Assembly (NCBI GenBank): GCA_022496185.1
Contig: WTXG01000042.1
Span: forward strand, 1 to 64,000
Origin: Multifurca ochricompacta
Lineage: Eukaryota; Basidiomycota; Agaricomycetes; Russulales; Russulaceae
DNA length: 64,000 nucleotides
Reading direction: 5' to 3'
Below the pieces are notes generated by a model. That model saw only the letters and a program-made list of their open reading frames with translations. It searched no databases and had not been told where the DNA came from. The translations under genes were made by a program, and so were the position numbers. Of the stretch, positions 30,485 through 43,654 are shown one piece after another (position 1 is the stretch's first letter; every line of letters starts with the position of its first letter).

Positions 30485-31802
30485 ATGACTGCCTCTCTGG
30501 CTCCTCTCTTCCAACCCATTCGCGTCGGGAACTTGAATGTTCAGCACCGCATCGTGATGGCTCCTTTGACTCGCTTCCGCGCCAGCAAGGCCCACGTTCA
30601 CGGTGAACTTGCCAAAACTTATTACGGTCAGCGTGCGGGTGTGCCCGGCACTTTAATCATCACGGAGGCCACTTTCATTGCCCCTCAGGCGACTGGATAT
30701 GCGAACGTACCTGGCATCTGGAATGCCGAGCAGATCGCTGGATGGAAAGAGGTCAGTGGATTATAATGTCTTTATTACCCCCGTTTTGTGAGCTGACCCT
30801 TTCAAACAAAAGATTACGGAGGTCGTGCACGCAAAAGGCTCTTTCATTTTCCTTCAGCTCTGGGCGCTCGGTCGCGCCGCCGACCCCGTTGTCCTCAAGG
30901 AGGATGGTGACTTTGACGTCGTCGCCCCCAGCCCAATCGCCCTGATTGATGACTATTCGCCCGTCAAAAAGGAGCCAGTCGTACCTCGTGAACTTACGGT
31001 CTCGGAGATCAACGAGTACACCCAATTATATGCCAAAGCAGCAAGCAACGCGATCGAGGCCGGATTTGATGGCGTGGAAATACACTCAGCTAACGGGTAC
31101 TTGCTCGATCAGTTCTTGCAGGATGTAACCAACCACCGGACGGACAATTACGGGGGTTCAGTGGAAAACCGTTTACGTTTCCCCCTCGCGGTCGTCGACG
31201 CTGTTGTGAAGGCTGTAGGAGCGGAAAGGACGGCGATCCGTCTTAGCCCCTGGTCCAAGTTCCAAAGTGAGAATTGTTATTTTCCTGGCGCACTCTTTGT
31301 CTTGGCTTATATATATATATCTTTTGTCAGGGATGGGCATGAAAAATCCGCTTCCTACGTTCACCACATTCGTCGAGCGCATTCGTGATGCGCACCCGAG
31401 TCTCGCATATATCCATGTTATCGAGCCACGAATGAACGTCTACTTCCAGGAGAATCTCTCGAATGATAATGAGCACGACACGAACGCTCTCATACGCAAG
31501 GCATGGGGCGATCGGCCATACATCGCCGCAGGCGGTTTAGACCGTGGCGACGCAATCGAAATCGTTAAAAACGAAGGTGGTCTGGTCGCGTTTGGTCGTC
31601 ACTTCCTCGCCAACGTAAGTAGAGAGTTAAAGAGTATTGTCGGCTTTTTGGCTTCACCTAACGGATCGTATCACAGCCCGATCTTCCCTTACGTCTGAAG
31701 GAAAACATCCCTCTGACACCGTATAACCGTGACACTTTCTACACTCCGGAAGCAGCGGCTGGATACACGACTATCCCTTCTCTGAAGAGGTCACCTCGGT
31801 AA
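30485..31802 (+). CDS. Old Yellow Enzyme family NADPH:flavin oxidoreductase
   Basis: Four exons (30485-30751, 30813-31266, 31331-31614, 31677-31802) joined by GT..AG introns give an unbroken protein of about 376 residues, the normal OYE size. FMN-barrel motifs are present: LFQPIRVGNLNVQHRIVMAP at the N-terminus, YYGQRAGVPGTLIITEATFI, FLQLWALGR, then the catalytic His/Asn motif EIHSANGYLLDQFLQ (HSAN rather than the common HGAN), NYGGSVENRLRF, RLSPWSKFQ and AFGRHFLAN. OYEs reduce the C=C bond of unsaturated carbonyl compounds with NADPH; in fungi they serve in stress detoxification or secondary metabolism. No biosynthetic cluster is visible around it. This is one of the few multi-exon genes in the window with no frame problem. 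Confidence 0.93.
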
Positions 31803-34614
31803 AGCGTAGGGGATTCACATCGATTTTCATGTTAAAAAATATTCTGTAGACATGTTATGGGTAATGACAGTTTTGGTAGTGGCATCTCAATGCCTCATAT
31901 TAGATAAGCCTGATAAAATAAAATAAATGGTGATGATGTCGGTCGGTTCGATCGCGGTTCGATCTCCTCTCTCTGCCGATGTGAAGATACGTCCACAAGA
32001 GGGGATTCGCTTTTGCGACGTATCTCCATGGACGAGAAACGTGGGTCAGGATGAGCCATCACAGTACATTCTCTTGTCCTTTCATGTAGTAGAAGCAACG
32101 TTCAAAATGAGAAGCAAAAAATATCTTGTTAAGGATGTCAGCTGGGGTGCCTCTAAAACTGAAGATAACTAGGCTCAGGTACCGTTAAGACTAACCCATT
32201 GCTGGGATGTGATAGGTTACCTAATTTGAGATCTATGTTGTGAGGTGCCACCATCAATTAGACGGGTCCCGATAATCTCGAAAGACGCCAATTCGCACCG
32301 ACCGACCGAAACCCAAACTACCAGAAATGGGTAAGGTAAATGGGCACTGTTCTGGTCTCATGACCACATCATGATCATGAGATAGTAAAAACAAAAGCAA
32401 TATGAAATGAGTGTGAGTTTTGTCTCACCTCTCACTTGCTTTGTGCGCCACTGATGGTGTGGTGTTGGAATTGAGGGACAGAAACACTGGTTTGGGCATT
32501 TTGACCAAGCCTCTCAGGGTTCAGGTGATGATGATCAGGTGACTTTGATCCGACTGAGCCCCTCTGAACTTCAAACTTGGCGTGAAGATGTGTAGCGTCA
32601 AACAAAAAAACCAAAAAAAAAACAACACACACAGTTTAAATGTCTCCTCATTCACTGATTCCTCTGTGACTGCCTCACAGCTTTTTGATCTTTCCTTCGA
32701 CGAAATGTACCTCTCAAGGTGAGTTTCCTCACTGGCCACTTCTCCGTGCCACTGGAATGCCGACTGATATTGGACGCAGGATGGATGTCAGAGACGCGGG
32801 GATTGACGCGAATGGAAATGTCCTGACCGTGTCTGGGAAGGGTAAACACTCCTCTGGGTGCGACGAAGAGGGATGCCCAATTCGTAAGTGGTGGTATGGC
32901 AAGTGTTCTCGGGGTCTTTGCCGCTGCTGTAGAACCTCAGGGTAATTTCAGCGCATCTGTGTGTTGTGGTGAGGTAATTGAACTGTTTACATGTAAATTT
33001 CCAAAGTACATGTACTACATCTTTAATTGTAAAATCGACCTAAATTAAGTTAAGGATTTCTGATTTTGGGCACGGCGTGGAAAATTTTAGTTTGCGCACA
33101 CCATCTTTGGTTATTGCTAGGAGGATTCCAATGTGTGTCGATTCTGTGCTTTGCGGCGGCAGAAAAAAAAGGATTTTGAAAAATTAAATCAAGGAAGAGC
33201 GCAGAGTGGCTCGCAAAGTTGGGCTGTTTAGCGGGCTTGAGGTCGCATGATGTCCATGGCCAGACACTTGGGAGATCCACAACATCACGTACAAGGCATG
33301 GGGCTCGGAAAGAGCGAACCTGCTGTTGAGCCCCTGAGCGTCGTCGGGGATAACCCGTTTTGAGTGTCACTATCCATTGTTCGCCTCGCCACGTACCTGA
33401 TGTTGGTGGCCGAATTCAGCCCCCGTCGACGTGTTGTGACCCGACACCCCTCCCAGCGGATTATGATGATGTCAAACGATACCCTCCGGCTCGCAAATTA
33501 GTCAATTCACATCAATCTTCATCGCGTAACGTAAAGATATTTAAAAACGTGCCAATCCTGGTGGCAGGTTTACATAGTTCAAAACAGGTTCACACAGTTC
33601 AAAATACAAGTGAACGTGACGATGACCACGTGATTACTCGTCGACCACAGTCACCCCGTTCGAGTGAGGAGCGAGCTTTCATCATTCTATCTATCTATCT
33701 ATCTATTTATCTATCTGCACATACACTCCAACGCGCTGTGCACTGCACATTTTTCGTGGCGGCAAATTTTCAATCATGCAGCTTTCAGTCAGTTGTCTTG
33801 GTTGTTGGTTGCTTCAGGTACGCTGTACACACGTCACTCTGGCAACTCATCGCGAGAACCTCGAAGCGAAGATATGAGGCGAATAATCACTTCTGACTTG
33901 GCGCGACAGCTGTCCGGTGTAACGCTGGTCCATCTGTGTTTGTAGGACATGAAGCTTGAGGGCCTTTAGCCCCAAACTTGGTAATATCACCGAGGGACGG
34001 AATATTTTGGAGGGTGTTTAAAAGCTCAAAGGGTTTCTCTTCGGCCGTGCTCTGTCCGACACCTGATGCGACGACAACTGTGGTGATTGCAAGGTCTGCG
34101 CGATGGTGGCAGGCTCTGTTCTCGTTTCCCGGATAATAACTGCTGTCTACATCCAAGGCTACTGGAGGAAGGACGGACACTTCATCGTGTTCTTGTTGAC
34201 TTTTTTGCGTGTACGATATAGCTATTCTGTACCAAGTACCATGGCCACGCACCTTCTCCGGGTCCGGATTTAACTATATCACCGACGAGCTTCTCTGATC
34301 TCTGATACTGGTGAGATTAAATGGGGCCCGCATGCCGCATGTAATTAATGCGGTTCATGACCTTACGAGTTCCCCTCTCTTCTCTCTTCTTCTCTTTCTC
34401 TTCTTCTTGTTGTCAGTTAGTGTTGGTTGGGGAGGGCGGGGATTCAGCACACACAGCACAGCACACATCATGATCGGTGGTCAAGTGGAGTTTCCTTTCT
34501 TGCAGCTCGCCGGGATCCCGTGACGTATTATTTGACGTCACTCAAAAGATATTCACATTTTTCCCCCTCTGCCTCTTCCTTTTTTCTCTTCAACGTCCTC
34601 CTAGCACGAACGAA
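31803..34614. other. Long intergenic region, no confident gene
   Basis: AATAAAATAAAT at about 31915 may serve the OYE transcript. Open frames at 33360-33896 (+), 32685-32945 (+) and 34252-33887 (-) have no recognisable domain, and the first includes a tetranucleotide repeat. A pyrimidine tract (34377-34412) lies about 200 bp before the next gene and may be part of its promoter. Confidence 0.4.
33683..33715. repeat. ATCT microsatellite
   Basis: Eight or so tetranucleotide units (CTAT)n with one TTTA interruption. Confidence 0.85.
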
Positions 34615-35516
34615 ATGAAGAATCGCCAGTCTGAGAATGAGGATATTCCGGAACAAGGTAAGGTGAAAGACGAGCTCAAACACCTCTTTTTCACTGGTCT
34701 GTACTAATCGTAGGTATAGGAAGTGCCTCAAACACAACCAACGTAACTGAGGACAGTGATATTTTTGGCCAGACCCCTCGCCAACGTTCCATTGATCAAG
34801 ACGAGAATCTGTCCCTGTTTCTGGCGTTGCGAGATAAGGAAAGGGGGATGGACGCAGTTTTACTCCCTGTGCGTTGGTGTTGTTCTTTCTCTGTTCTTGA
34901 TGGAATACCGCACTCAGTCGTACTGATGGCGACCATCTCGCAGGCTTGCGCGATCTCCATTAATCTCATTTTTTGTATCATACGCAACATTCAGGAATTG
35001 CACCTGAACGCGGAAAGGGCAGCGTATCACCAGCGCTTAGGTATTGCCGTGTTTTCTTATCTATTACAGACGCAGAGAGACTTCTCCATTCTTTTAGGGT
35101 CATCCATCCCGTCTATTCCCCAACCTCCTCCTCATATTGTCGAACCATCACCATACCACATCCTCCGGAAAAATATATTTCCTGGGGCGGCTTTAGTATT
35201 TAGCCTTTGTGCCGCAACGTTTGCGCTACTTGGCAAGGAAAACATTCGGAGTTCTAGGCACAGACTCGCCCTCCATCGCCGTCCTTTGAAGGGTTCGCGG
35301 AATCGGAGTTTCTTGGATGATCCTGTTGAAGGCCGGTACATGTCCATGGTGACAGACAAAATGTACAGGCTTTTGCAGGTCTCCCTCGTCATGTTCTTCC
35401 TGGCACAAGTCGACTTGCTTCTTGCCCCCGTTGGAGTGATCTTTTTTGCTTTCGTCATCGTCTTTGGATTACTTTATGTCTATGGTGTCATCCTACCGAC
35501 TGTATATTCATTCTAG
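34615..35516 (+). CDS. Short DUF6535-like transmembrane protein
   Basis: Exon 1 (ATG 34615, MKNRQSENEDIPEQ) splices at GTAAGG to an exon starting near 34714. Further short introns are likely near 34869-34944 and 35041-35070. The C-terminal half aligns with the DUF6535 domain of the gene at 43655: a membrane segment ALVFSLCAATFALLGKE, then RRPLKGSRNRSFLDD and GRYMSMVTDKMYRLLQVSL corresponding to HPLKRARIRHFLYEG and GWYMAVVVDAIPALIHVSL, then two more membrane segments ending at TVYSF. It lacks the long C-terminal region of the other gene and is strongly diverged. DUF6535 proteins are abundant in Agaricomycetes; function unknown. Confidence 0.6.
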
Positions 35517-35560
35517 TCAGTTTTTATCTTTCTCTCTGGCCGGACTTTATCTCATCTCGA

Positions 35561-35836
35561 GTGTATACGATTGGCTCCAGAATTAAAGGTCAGACGCGGC
35601 CGTGGACGCAGTGGGCCAAGGGGCATAGTTTTACCCGAAGAAGGGGAATGGGTCTACTCATATTTGAGGAACTCATGGAAAGACAGCCCGCTTGCAGGTA
35701 TCGAATCAGAGACTGCGCTACGTTATACGTAGAAGAGAAGACTCTGGACAATCTCTTATACGTCGAAGACTTTGCTGGCTTCGCTGCTGCTGGTTCCATT
35801 GACCTTGTGCTTGTCGTCATTGAGATAGTTGCTTAG
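35561..35836 (+). other. Open frame downstream of the short DUF6535 gene, doubtful
   Basis: A 91-codon frame beginning MYTIGSRIKGQTRPWTQWAK follows the stop of the previous gene by 45 bases. It could be a 3' exon if the upstream stop lies in an intron, or it could be chance. No domain is recognised. Confidence 0.2.
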
Positions 35837-35849
35837 TACTCAATAAAAG

Positions 35850-36105
35850 AGAAAGAGAGTGCGAATGACCGTTTGATTCTGCTTCTGCTGGCTGATCTTA
35901 CTATAAGCAAGTATGTACATTTATATACCTGTAGAGAGACCTAAGAGAAGTGCAGTTATGCAGTAGAGTTTAGGAAGAGAGTGGTTAAAGCTATAAGAGG
36001 CGAGATGAAAGAGAGCAAAGGACGAAACCGGATGTAAAGAAATGCGAAACACGCACGGTCCGAATTACTAAGTAAATCATTCGCGCCATGCATTTACTAC
36101 ATACT
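35850..36105 (-). repeat. LTR remnant of the second-family Ty3 group
   Basis: AGCAAGTATGTACATTTATA, GTAGAGAGACCTAAG, GAAACCGGATG and ACTAAGTAAAT follow the order of 9130-9350. The ends are not recognisable. Confidence 0.6.
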
Positions 36106-36357
36106 GAACGTAGATTGGGCTCGTTGCATACTGACCTCATGTGTTTAAAAGACGAGTATCTTTGCTCATGAAATATCAGACCAGTTCTCAACCATTCAGA
36201 TTTGCTTCAAGTGTAGCAAACGGGTTACTAGATTGGCAAGGCTACTTACTCATCTGTCTCAGTGTTATTATCGAATTGACATCAAACCCTTCTCTACCCT
36301 TCTCGTACAACAATCAATCAGATAGCAAAACACGCATGTTCATACCGGAAGGTTTGC

Positions 36358-39300
36358 CTATCCCTTCTCCACAAAAACATAAGCTCTGCACTGTTCCCAC
36401 TTCGTACCATGAACAACGCTCCTCAAGTCAAGTATCGTCTCTGACGCTCCAAGAATCCCCACAGTCCGTGGTGTCCATAATCCCGCCCGATAAACTGAAG
36501 GGATCCAACACATAGCCTCATTCGTGGACCCACGCAACCACCCATCATCAGGTAACGTGAAATCCGCGAGTACACCTTGATCGTCGATCAGACAGAATTC
36601 TAGCCCTCGCACCTTTCGCATGAAGCTATCAGGCCACACGGCCCGCCGCGCCATATTGGCACGCCATACATGCACGCTTCTATCCTCTCCGCTGCAAGCG
36701 ACAAGTGTCCCATCGCGCGAAACCCCGACAGACAAGACCCGATCCGACATACGAAGAGGTAGCGTGCACGGTTCGCCACTGTACGAGTCGAATATCCTCA
36801 GGCTGCCATCATTCGAAGCAGATACGATCCTCGTTCCATCCGGGGAAAATGTAATTGCATTGATAGATCCCGTGTGACCTTGAAGGATGGATAGAAGCGC
36901 ATGGCCAGTCGATAACTCCCACACCCGAATAGTCTTGTCTTCAGAGCTTGAGAATATCTTCTTATCAGAGGTGCATATTGAAAGAATTGGGCCTCCGTGT
37001 CCACCGAATTGTCGTATACATTGATTGCTGGCGCTGGCTTCCCAAACTGCAATTTGTGCATCCGCAGAACCAGAGACAATCAGTCCGCCTCCAAGTGCAT
37101 ACGCCACCGCATTGACAGCGTCTTTATGACCGCGGTAAACAGAGAGTGGATTGTTGAGCTTGCTGAACAAGGGATGAAGATCCCACGACATGATTGTGTT
37201 GTCCTCGCTCCCTTAAACGATAAATCAAACCCTGGAAAGGAGTTCAGGAATGGGCGTTACCTGAAACGAGGAAATTTCCACTAGGGGAAAATGCGATGGA
37301 TAACACCGCTCCGGTGTGGCCATTGAAAGGACCGAGGGAGGGCTCGCCGTTGTCCGCATCCCAGATGGCGATGGTAGAGTCATCAGAACATGTGGCGATC
37401 GTCTTGCCATCTGGTGAATAGGCCACGCATCTGATCCAATCAGGGTGAGCGTTCGTTGAGAATTTGAGGTCTCCTGTGACTACGTTCATCACGATGAGCT
37501 GACCGTCATCTCCTCCGGATGCAATGTGATCATCAACAGGGGAGAAGGAGATTGAGTGGATCTAGATAGAAGTATGTGTAAGCTTGTATCCGAAGTTGTA
37601 ATACTCAGGCAGACCCAATCGTTGTGATATCCAGAAAACGTCTGAGTCTTTACAAAATTTTTCATTTGTAGTCCCCAGACTCTAATCGTCCCGTCCAGAC
37701 CAGCTTAAAACGCCGTGTCAAACCTTTGAAGGGGTAAGATGAAAAAAAAAGAAAATCATGCACCAGAAACGACTTCGAGATCGTCACTATGGGAAGACGA
37801 ACGGAAGGTGACGGCGGTCGGGGAGCCTTTATGACCTGTCAGAGGTTCGCAAAGAAGAGTGCCCGTATCGACATCGAAAACGCGAATCGTGTTATCTAAT
37901 GCTCCGGTGACAATTTTCTTGGAGTCTTCAGACCAATTCACGACCCGTAGGTATCCGCCGTGGCCTGTCAAAACGTGGAACACGCGGTCTCCGGTCGCGA
38001 CATCCCATATAGCCACAGTATAATCATCACTTGCAGTCGCAAGATAGAGTCCATTCGGAGAATACGCAAGCCCGTATATCTAGAAATAATAATGAATTGC
38101 CGAAAAAAAGTGATCTAGTTCAACTTACCCAGTCTCGATGGTACTCCAACGGGCCAAGCACTTTTTCTCCACTTTCAACCGACCAGATGATTGCATTGTT
38201 GTCATTAGAACCTATCAAAAGTCATTAAACATAATTCTCGCAGAAAGAGGCCCATACCGCTTGCAACTTGCTTCCCGTCCGGGCTGATCGGTCATGTTGG
38301 GTCCAGCACTCCGCTCTCAAAGTATGGACACACACCTGAAACAAATTCCTCTCACACTCCCTACATGTCCTTCCATAGGACCGCACACACTCTGCCCCGT
38401 CTCAGCAGACCACACCCAGACCTTTTGATCATCGCTACCGGAAGCGACCATCTTGCCGTCCTTAGAAAAGCTGAGAGCAAAAATGTCGTCGGAATGTCCT
38501 TCCAGTGGTCCCCACAAAGACTTTCCGTTCTCGGCTTGCCAGATAATCACTGTCTGATTCCTTGCAGCAGTTGCAACGCGTTTTCCGTCAGGAGATATAG
38601 AAACAGATTGGATGTCCGATAAATGTTCAGAATGACCTTCAAAGGGTGTATTCTCCACTCGGCCGTCGTCAACGCTCCAGTTCCATGTGCTAAACCCGTC
38701 AAAACCAAGGATTGTATTGCCATCCTGGAGGGCGACGGCAGCGCGGAATGGACCTGTCCCTCCTAATGACTTTCCCCAAACAGGAAGAGAATCCATATCG
38801 AAAAACCGTATGGAGTAATCCTCGCCACCTAGATGGCTCGATCAAGGCCCGTCACACCTGTTGTTCCATTCAATGGGCTTACCTGTTATGAGTTGTTTCA
38901 TGTCAGGGGAGAACCTGACACAGCTCACATAAGAGCTATGGCCGTATAAAGGATCACAAATCTTCTTCCCCGTCTGCACGTTCCACAACCGAACAGAGTT
39001 GTCGTCACTAGCCGATGCAAGTACTTGGCCATCCTTCGAGAATGCGAGGGACCTGATTCCCTACAGATCACCTGAGTACGTAGAATTACGATACAGAACG
39101 GTCAGTACACTCACTGATGTATGACCTTTGAGTGGCTGGTTTATCACACTTTTTCTGTCCATGTCATAAAGTACAATGGTAGTATCGTCGCTACCAGCTG
39201 CGAGAATCTTGTTATCCGGAGATAAGGCAATTGCCCTGATGTAGCCAGTCTGTCCAGTTGTCCATGCTTCCCCAACTGCTGTTCCCGTGGACGCGTCATA

Positions 39301-42300
39301 GATTCTGACCGTCCTATACTTTCTTATTCAGCACAAATGACAACCTGAGGGTGGGTAATAGCTTGCCTGTCGTCAGAACCGATATGAAAAAATCAACGGT
39401 GTACAAGACGGTGCGGATCCAATCGTTGTGGAAGGCTGTATCGTATATAATTTGTCCCGACTCAGCGGCTACCACCTTGACCTTTCTATCGTCTGAACCA
39501 GTTACAATTCTGCCGGGGAATGAATGTAGAACGTATAAGTTGGGTTAAAAGAAGACAGCACATGCATACCTTTGTCCATCTGGGGACCAAGCAATACTTC
39601 GTATCCAGTCTGAATGTAATTCGAATGGGCCAAAGAGAAGAGCACCATTCTCAGCCTCGAAGATTCTCAGCGCCTATCATCGCATCCTTTTCGCTCATCT
39701 TCAACGTAAGTCAAATCGCTAGGTCATCAAGGCGCACCAGTTGCTATCCTTTTGCCGCTCGGGCCATACGAAACAGTGCGAACACTTGACCCGTGACCTC
39801 TCAGGTGGAACAGAATTTCTCCGGTGTTCACAGAGAGGACAACCGCGACCCGTCACTCATCCCCGCTGCAATTTTCTTGCCCTCCGAATGAATAGAAACG
39901 CTGTAAACAAATTGTTTGTCGAGATTGAAAATCGCATAGCTGGCCACTTGATCCCTTCTTCACGTAATACCTTGATCGTCTTCGGAAATTGGTCGCGGTA
40001 TCGTTTATACACAAGGGAAGATGGTGGTGCGAATGGCAACGCGGATAGGTATATATGCGGGGCGCTTTCAGAAATCACATCTGCGAATGTGAGAGCAAAT
40101 CGACTTGCGTCAGCAGCGAATAAAGACAAATCTTTGTCTGTGGTCTAGTCCGCGCAATATGTGAGAATTTAGTTTCCATCGTCGGTTGACAACAATAGCT
40201 GAATACCTCGAGCCACTCCGCTGCGGAAAGAAGCGACTTGGATGCTACGTTAGACTTTGACAAAGACTCAAAGCCTCCAGCCAGTACAGAAAATGAAAGT
40301 GCAAGAAGTTTTTCAATAGATTGACAATTTCCGTGTCACGTTTCTCTGTTGAGGCTATGCCACGAAGGTGATCCGCCCAGAACTGGCAAGCATAGTCCAA
40401 GTAGGAAGGAATGCACTTTCCAACTACCGAGTCTTTGTCCTCAAGTTCATAGTTCATCCGATAGGACGATTTTATTCCACAAATATTGAATTTGAGTCCT
40501 TGCTGCATGATCTTGAAACACGAGACTGTTAGTTTTCTGTGCGCTTTGCTTCGGTCGATTTGAAACGAGTTATCCTGCAGTGTACACCGCTTGGAGTCCA
40601 TCAGAAAGTCCTTGTAGGCTTTATGTCGGAGCTTGACGACCTTCGTTTCCCCTTCGATCGAGATTATGGTAATAGCTTGTAACACATGTCTTCCAAGGAT
40701 ACTCCGGAATCAGCTGGGAAACGACCTTCAACGAAGCGTCCAAGATCTGCCATTGCCAATGGCTGCTTTCCGAGTGCAATTGCTCCCATAGTAGCTCGGA
40801 ACGCCTCTGCAGGGTTGCCGTCGAATTCCATACTTAAAATGTCCTCGAGATACTGATCAAGAGAGTCGATCTTTGTCGTAGTTCCACCCTCGATGATAGT
40901 TGTCAGATGTCTCTCCCTTTCTCCCGCAGCTTCCTGAATGCCATCGACAGCAAGAGCAGCCCATTTGAAAAACCCACTGGCATGTTCGACCAACCTGGAA
41001 ATGGAATCGTAATCTGGCCACTCCTCTGTGATCGACTTGTCTTGTTTTCTCATCTCTGCAAACCGATGGAGGAAATAAGTCCTGATATCGTCATTGGTAT
41101 CGGGGTCAACATCATCTCCCGTCAGAAGTTCGATGCGCTTGATATTTTTTCCATCAAAGACGCTTGCGATGTCGTTTTGTGGCCGACTTGTGATAACAAG
41201 TTTGCAATGAGGTGGAAGAGACAGCCACTGAGGGAGTGTATTTAGAAGTGCCTGCCAATTTGAGTCGCCGTGTCCGCATTGCTCGAGGCCATCAATCAAA
41301 ATAATTGGGCCACGACTCGACAGTCGTGCATCCAAATCCTTGAGGGGTCCAGCAACGAACTTCTCGAAAGTTATCTGGATGTCATCTAATACGTCATCCT
41401 CTCTCATCAGCGCGTTGTAGACCTTGCTTTTGATGGCAGGATGGAACTTCGCCATCTTATAAGCCATAGTCGTCCATAGTTGGGAGGGCACGTGTTGGTT
41501 CTGTCTAAAGAAGAATTCCCCAGCGGAGCGCTGCTGCCGTTCTAGTTCTGCGATCAGACTCCAGGATATTGCTGTTTTCCCGGAGCCTGGGGCACCAACA
41601 AGCCATAGGATATTTGGCTCTGTAGTGCTATCAAACCAGGAAATAACGTCTAACAACAGATTTTTCCGGGTCCATTCCAGGCAGCAAAGGTTAAGTAGGT
41701 TTGTGGGTGTAAAATCTGGGTTGAGCGAATCTACGAGCTTCTGGTCCTCGTCCGCTGCCGTCGCCGAAGTATTAAGCAAGAGGTCTAGTCATATAGGTTA
41801 GCAAAATCTTACATTCAACGGTCCGTGCATCTGGCTCATGTTCGACAGTGCTAACTTCACTTTGAGTTTCTTCCTCGACCGTCGAAACGGGACCCGGAGT
41901 CGCGGCGACCGGCTTCCTTGTGTAGGCCTCGCTCCAATCAATACTATCTTTCCCTGCAGCAAAGTTCCTCTTCAACTTCTTGAACTGTCTATCGAAGTCT
42001 TCAAGGATACTCTTCCTAGTATCAAAGGTACCAAGTTCATCTACGCCACGGATTAAAAATGACGCTTGGAAGAAGCTCATGAATCACCTCTGAACTCGGG
42101 TTTGGAACAATCCCCCGCGAACATAGCAGCGTTTTCTATCAAATGTAACATAGAAATAATCGTTTGGGCTTGGGATTGTAAGTGTTCGAAAAACTTAGGT
42201 AGTTGCACGTAGAGCAACAGTTCGCGGACTTGCTCGCCTAAGTTTTGGACGTCTTCTTCCACATCGTCGGTTGACATTAACTCCTCAACATAAAGCATTA

Positions 42301-43252
42301 AACTTCAGGTTTACTTCGTGACTCCTCTGTGAAAGACTCACCTCGCAAGCCGTATGGAGACCATCCCTTGTTTCCTTGGCTGTTTCGTATGTCTGAAAGT
42401 GATTTGTCTAGCTTAATGTTTCAATTAAAGAAATGACGTACTCCGGAATCAGATGGAATTAACTCCATGAGATCATGTAAAGTGTTGAGAGAACGGTCGA
42501 ACGAATTCGGTGCCGTAGGAGGACCAAAGAAAATGTCGTGGCCTTTCTCGCCTGGCGTGATCTTGCGACTTCCCGGACCACCTCGCGTCTTGTCCCTCAT
42601 CTTCGGCATGTCAGGTATCAGCAATGTGTCACGAATGCCGGTATCCACGGAGAGCACACCTTAGGTTCTCTCTGTACAATAACGGAAAGGAGCACTTTGA
42701 AGCCAGAACAAACACGCTCGAAGTCTGTCAGGGACAGGTCTTCCAGCTGAGTCATGGGTCAATGACGGAGCACTCACCCTGCTTGTCCCCAGGTCTAGCG
42801 GAGTAGAAGCGGTGGATGGCATCACATTGTATGGTGACTGTTTCTACTTTCCTTCTTCGAATAAGCGTACGAGCCTCATAGGGCTGGATGGATATGATGG
42901 ACTTTGCTGTGATGATGCTATTGGACTCTAATTAGACAGTATGACAACGATGACATGGCTCATTTACACTGGAGGTTTGACTTCCCAACTGAGCGTTGAT
43001 TGCGTCTCACGCAACTGAAAAGACGCAGTTCTGCGTTCGCCATCCACAATGAGGTCTATCACCCTGGATGGTTTATAAGAGCCACGGGGATCTGACTTGA
43101 TCACAATGCCTATTCATTTCAAATCTTCGATCAATCCTCTGGTTTTAAGATGGAGAACAGAGATGAGCACCTGTGAGCTTGAGAGTGAACGAGCTTGCAG
43201 TTGTCGATCCCACTGGTGTCCGATTTACCGTAATGGCTCCGCGAGAAGCCAT
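36358..43252 (-). CDS. NACHT-WD40 STAND protein with C2-like N-terminus
   Basis: I place the start at ATG 43252, not at the later in-frame Met near 42657, because five spliced exons upstream give a continuous C2-like beta-rich region (VIDLIVDGERRTASFQLRET, TLSWEVKPP, VETVTIQCDAIHRFYSARPG, DFERVCSGFKVLLSV). A helical linker follows (42480-41830). The NACHT domain is at 41760-40660: Walker A GAPGSGKTAIS, Walker B-like IILIDGLEQCG, and KLVITSRP. Next comes the winged-helix region ending in LLSAAEWLE, then the SAPHIYLSALPFAP segment that precedes the repeats in this family. At least a dozen WD40 units run from about 39900 to the end (for example HTGSINAITFSPDGTRIVSA, KTIRVWEL), stop at 36358. STAND NTPases of this design are regarded as fungal NLR-like sensors. 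Four single-base breaks (near 40262, 39943, 39845, 39379) interrupt the frame, all at homopolymers. Confidence 0.85.
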
Positions 43253-43654
43253 TCCGGTTCAGCTGTGAAGTTCAGCAAGAGTGCACGCGTTTGCCGTAGC
43301 GTGAAGGATGACACTGGCAACGCCGTTCGAGAGAATATCTGAGCGTTGAGCGGCAAATCATGATCGCACCGAAAACCAAAAACCAAACCGAACTTCCATA
43401 AATGGATTTATTTTTTCACATAAAAAATGGAAGTTCCAATGACCGTGAGAAGAGCCAATCAATCGGAATTTAGAGCCAACCAATCGGGTTCCCCACAACG
43501 ACAAAGCACTCGCACTCATTGTTTGTGCGCCCTCTCGCTCGAGTCTCGCTTAAGCGTAATCTGACCACGTTTAGGTGTCGCTCGGTTCAGTTAGACCTCG
43601 AGTACTCCCTCAATCTTTCCGCTCCTTCATCTTACTAGGTATCCTCCCCTCCTC
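43253..43654. promoter_or_regulatory. Shared promoter region between NACHT-WD40 and DUF6535 genes
   Basis: Just 402 bp separate the two divergent ATGs. Inside are two direct repeats with CCAAT cores (AGAGCCAATCAATCGG near 43452 and AGAGCCAACCAATCGG near 43471) and a perfect 10-bp inverted repeat (GAACTTCCAT at 43390-43399, ATGGAAGTTC at 43427-43436) around an AT-rich loop. The arrangement would allow joint control. No TATA box stands out. Confidence 0.5.

Noticed and set aside
32400..32945. Possible small secreted Cys-rich protein at 32685-32945
   Set aside because: No signal peptide and no intron pattern are present, and the Cys-rich end is short. There is not enough to support a gene.
33360..33896. 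178-codon frame on the plus strand
   Set aside because: It spans a tetranucleotide repeat, has no domain, and its composition is unlike the real genes nearby.
42421..42657. Met near 42657 as start of the NACHT-WD40 gene
   Set aside because: Spliced exons upstream extend the frame to 43252 with consistent phases. The Met falls in what is best read as an intron (GTGTGC...CCGAAG).
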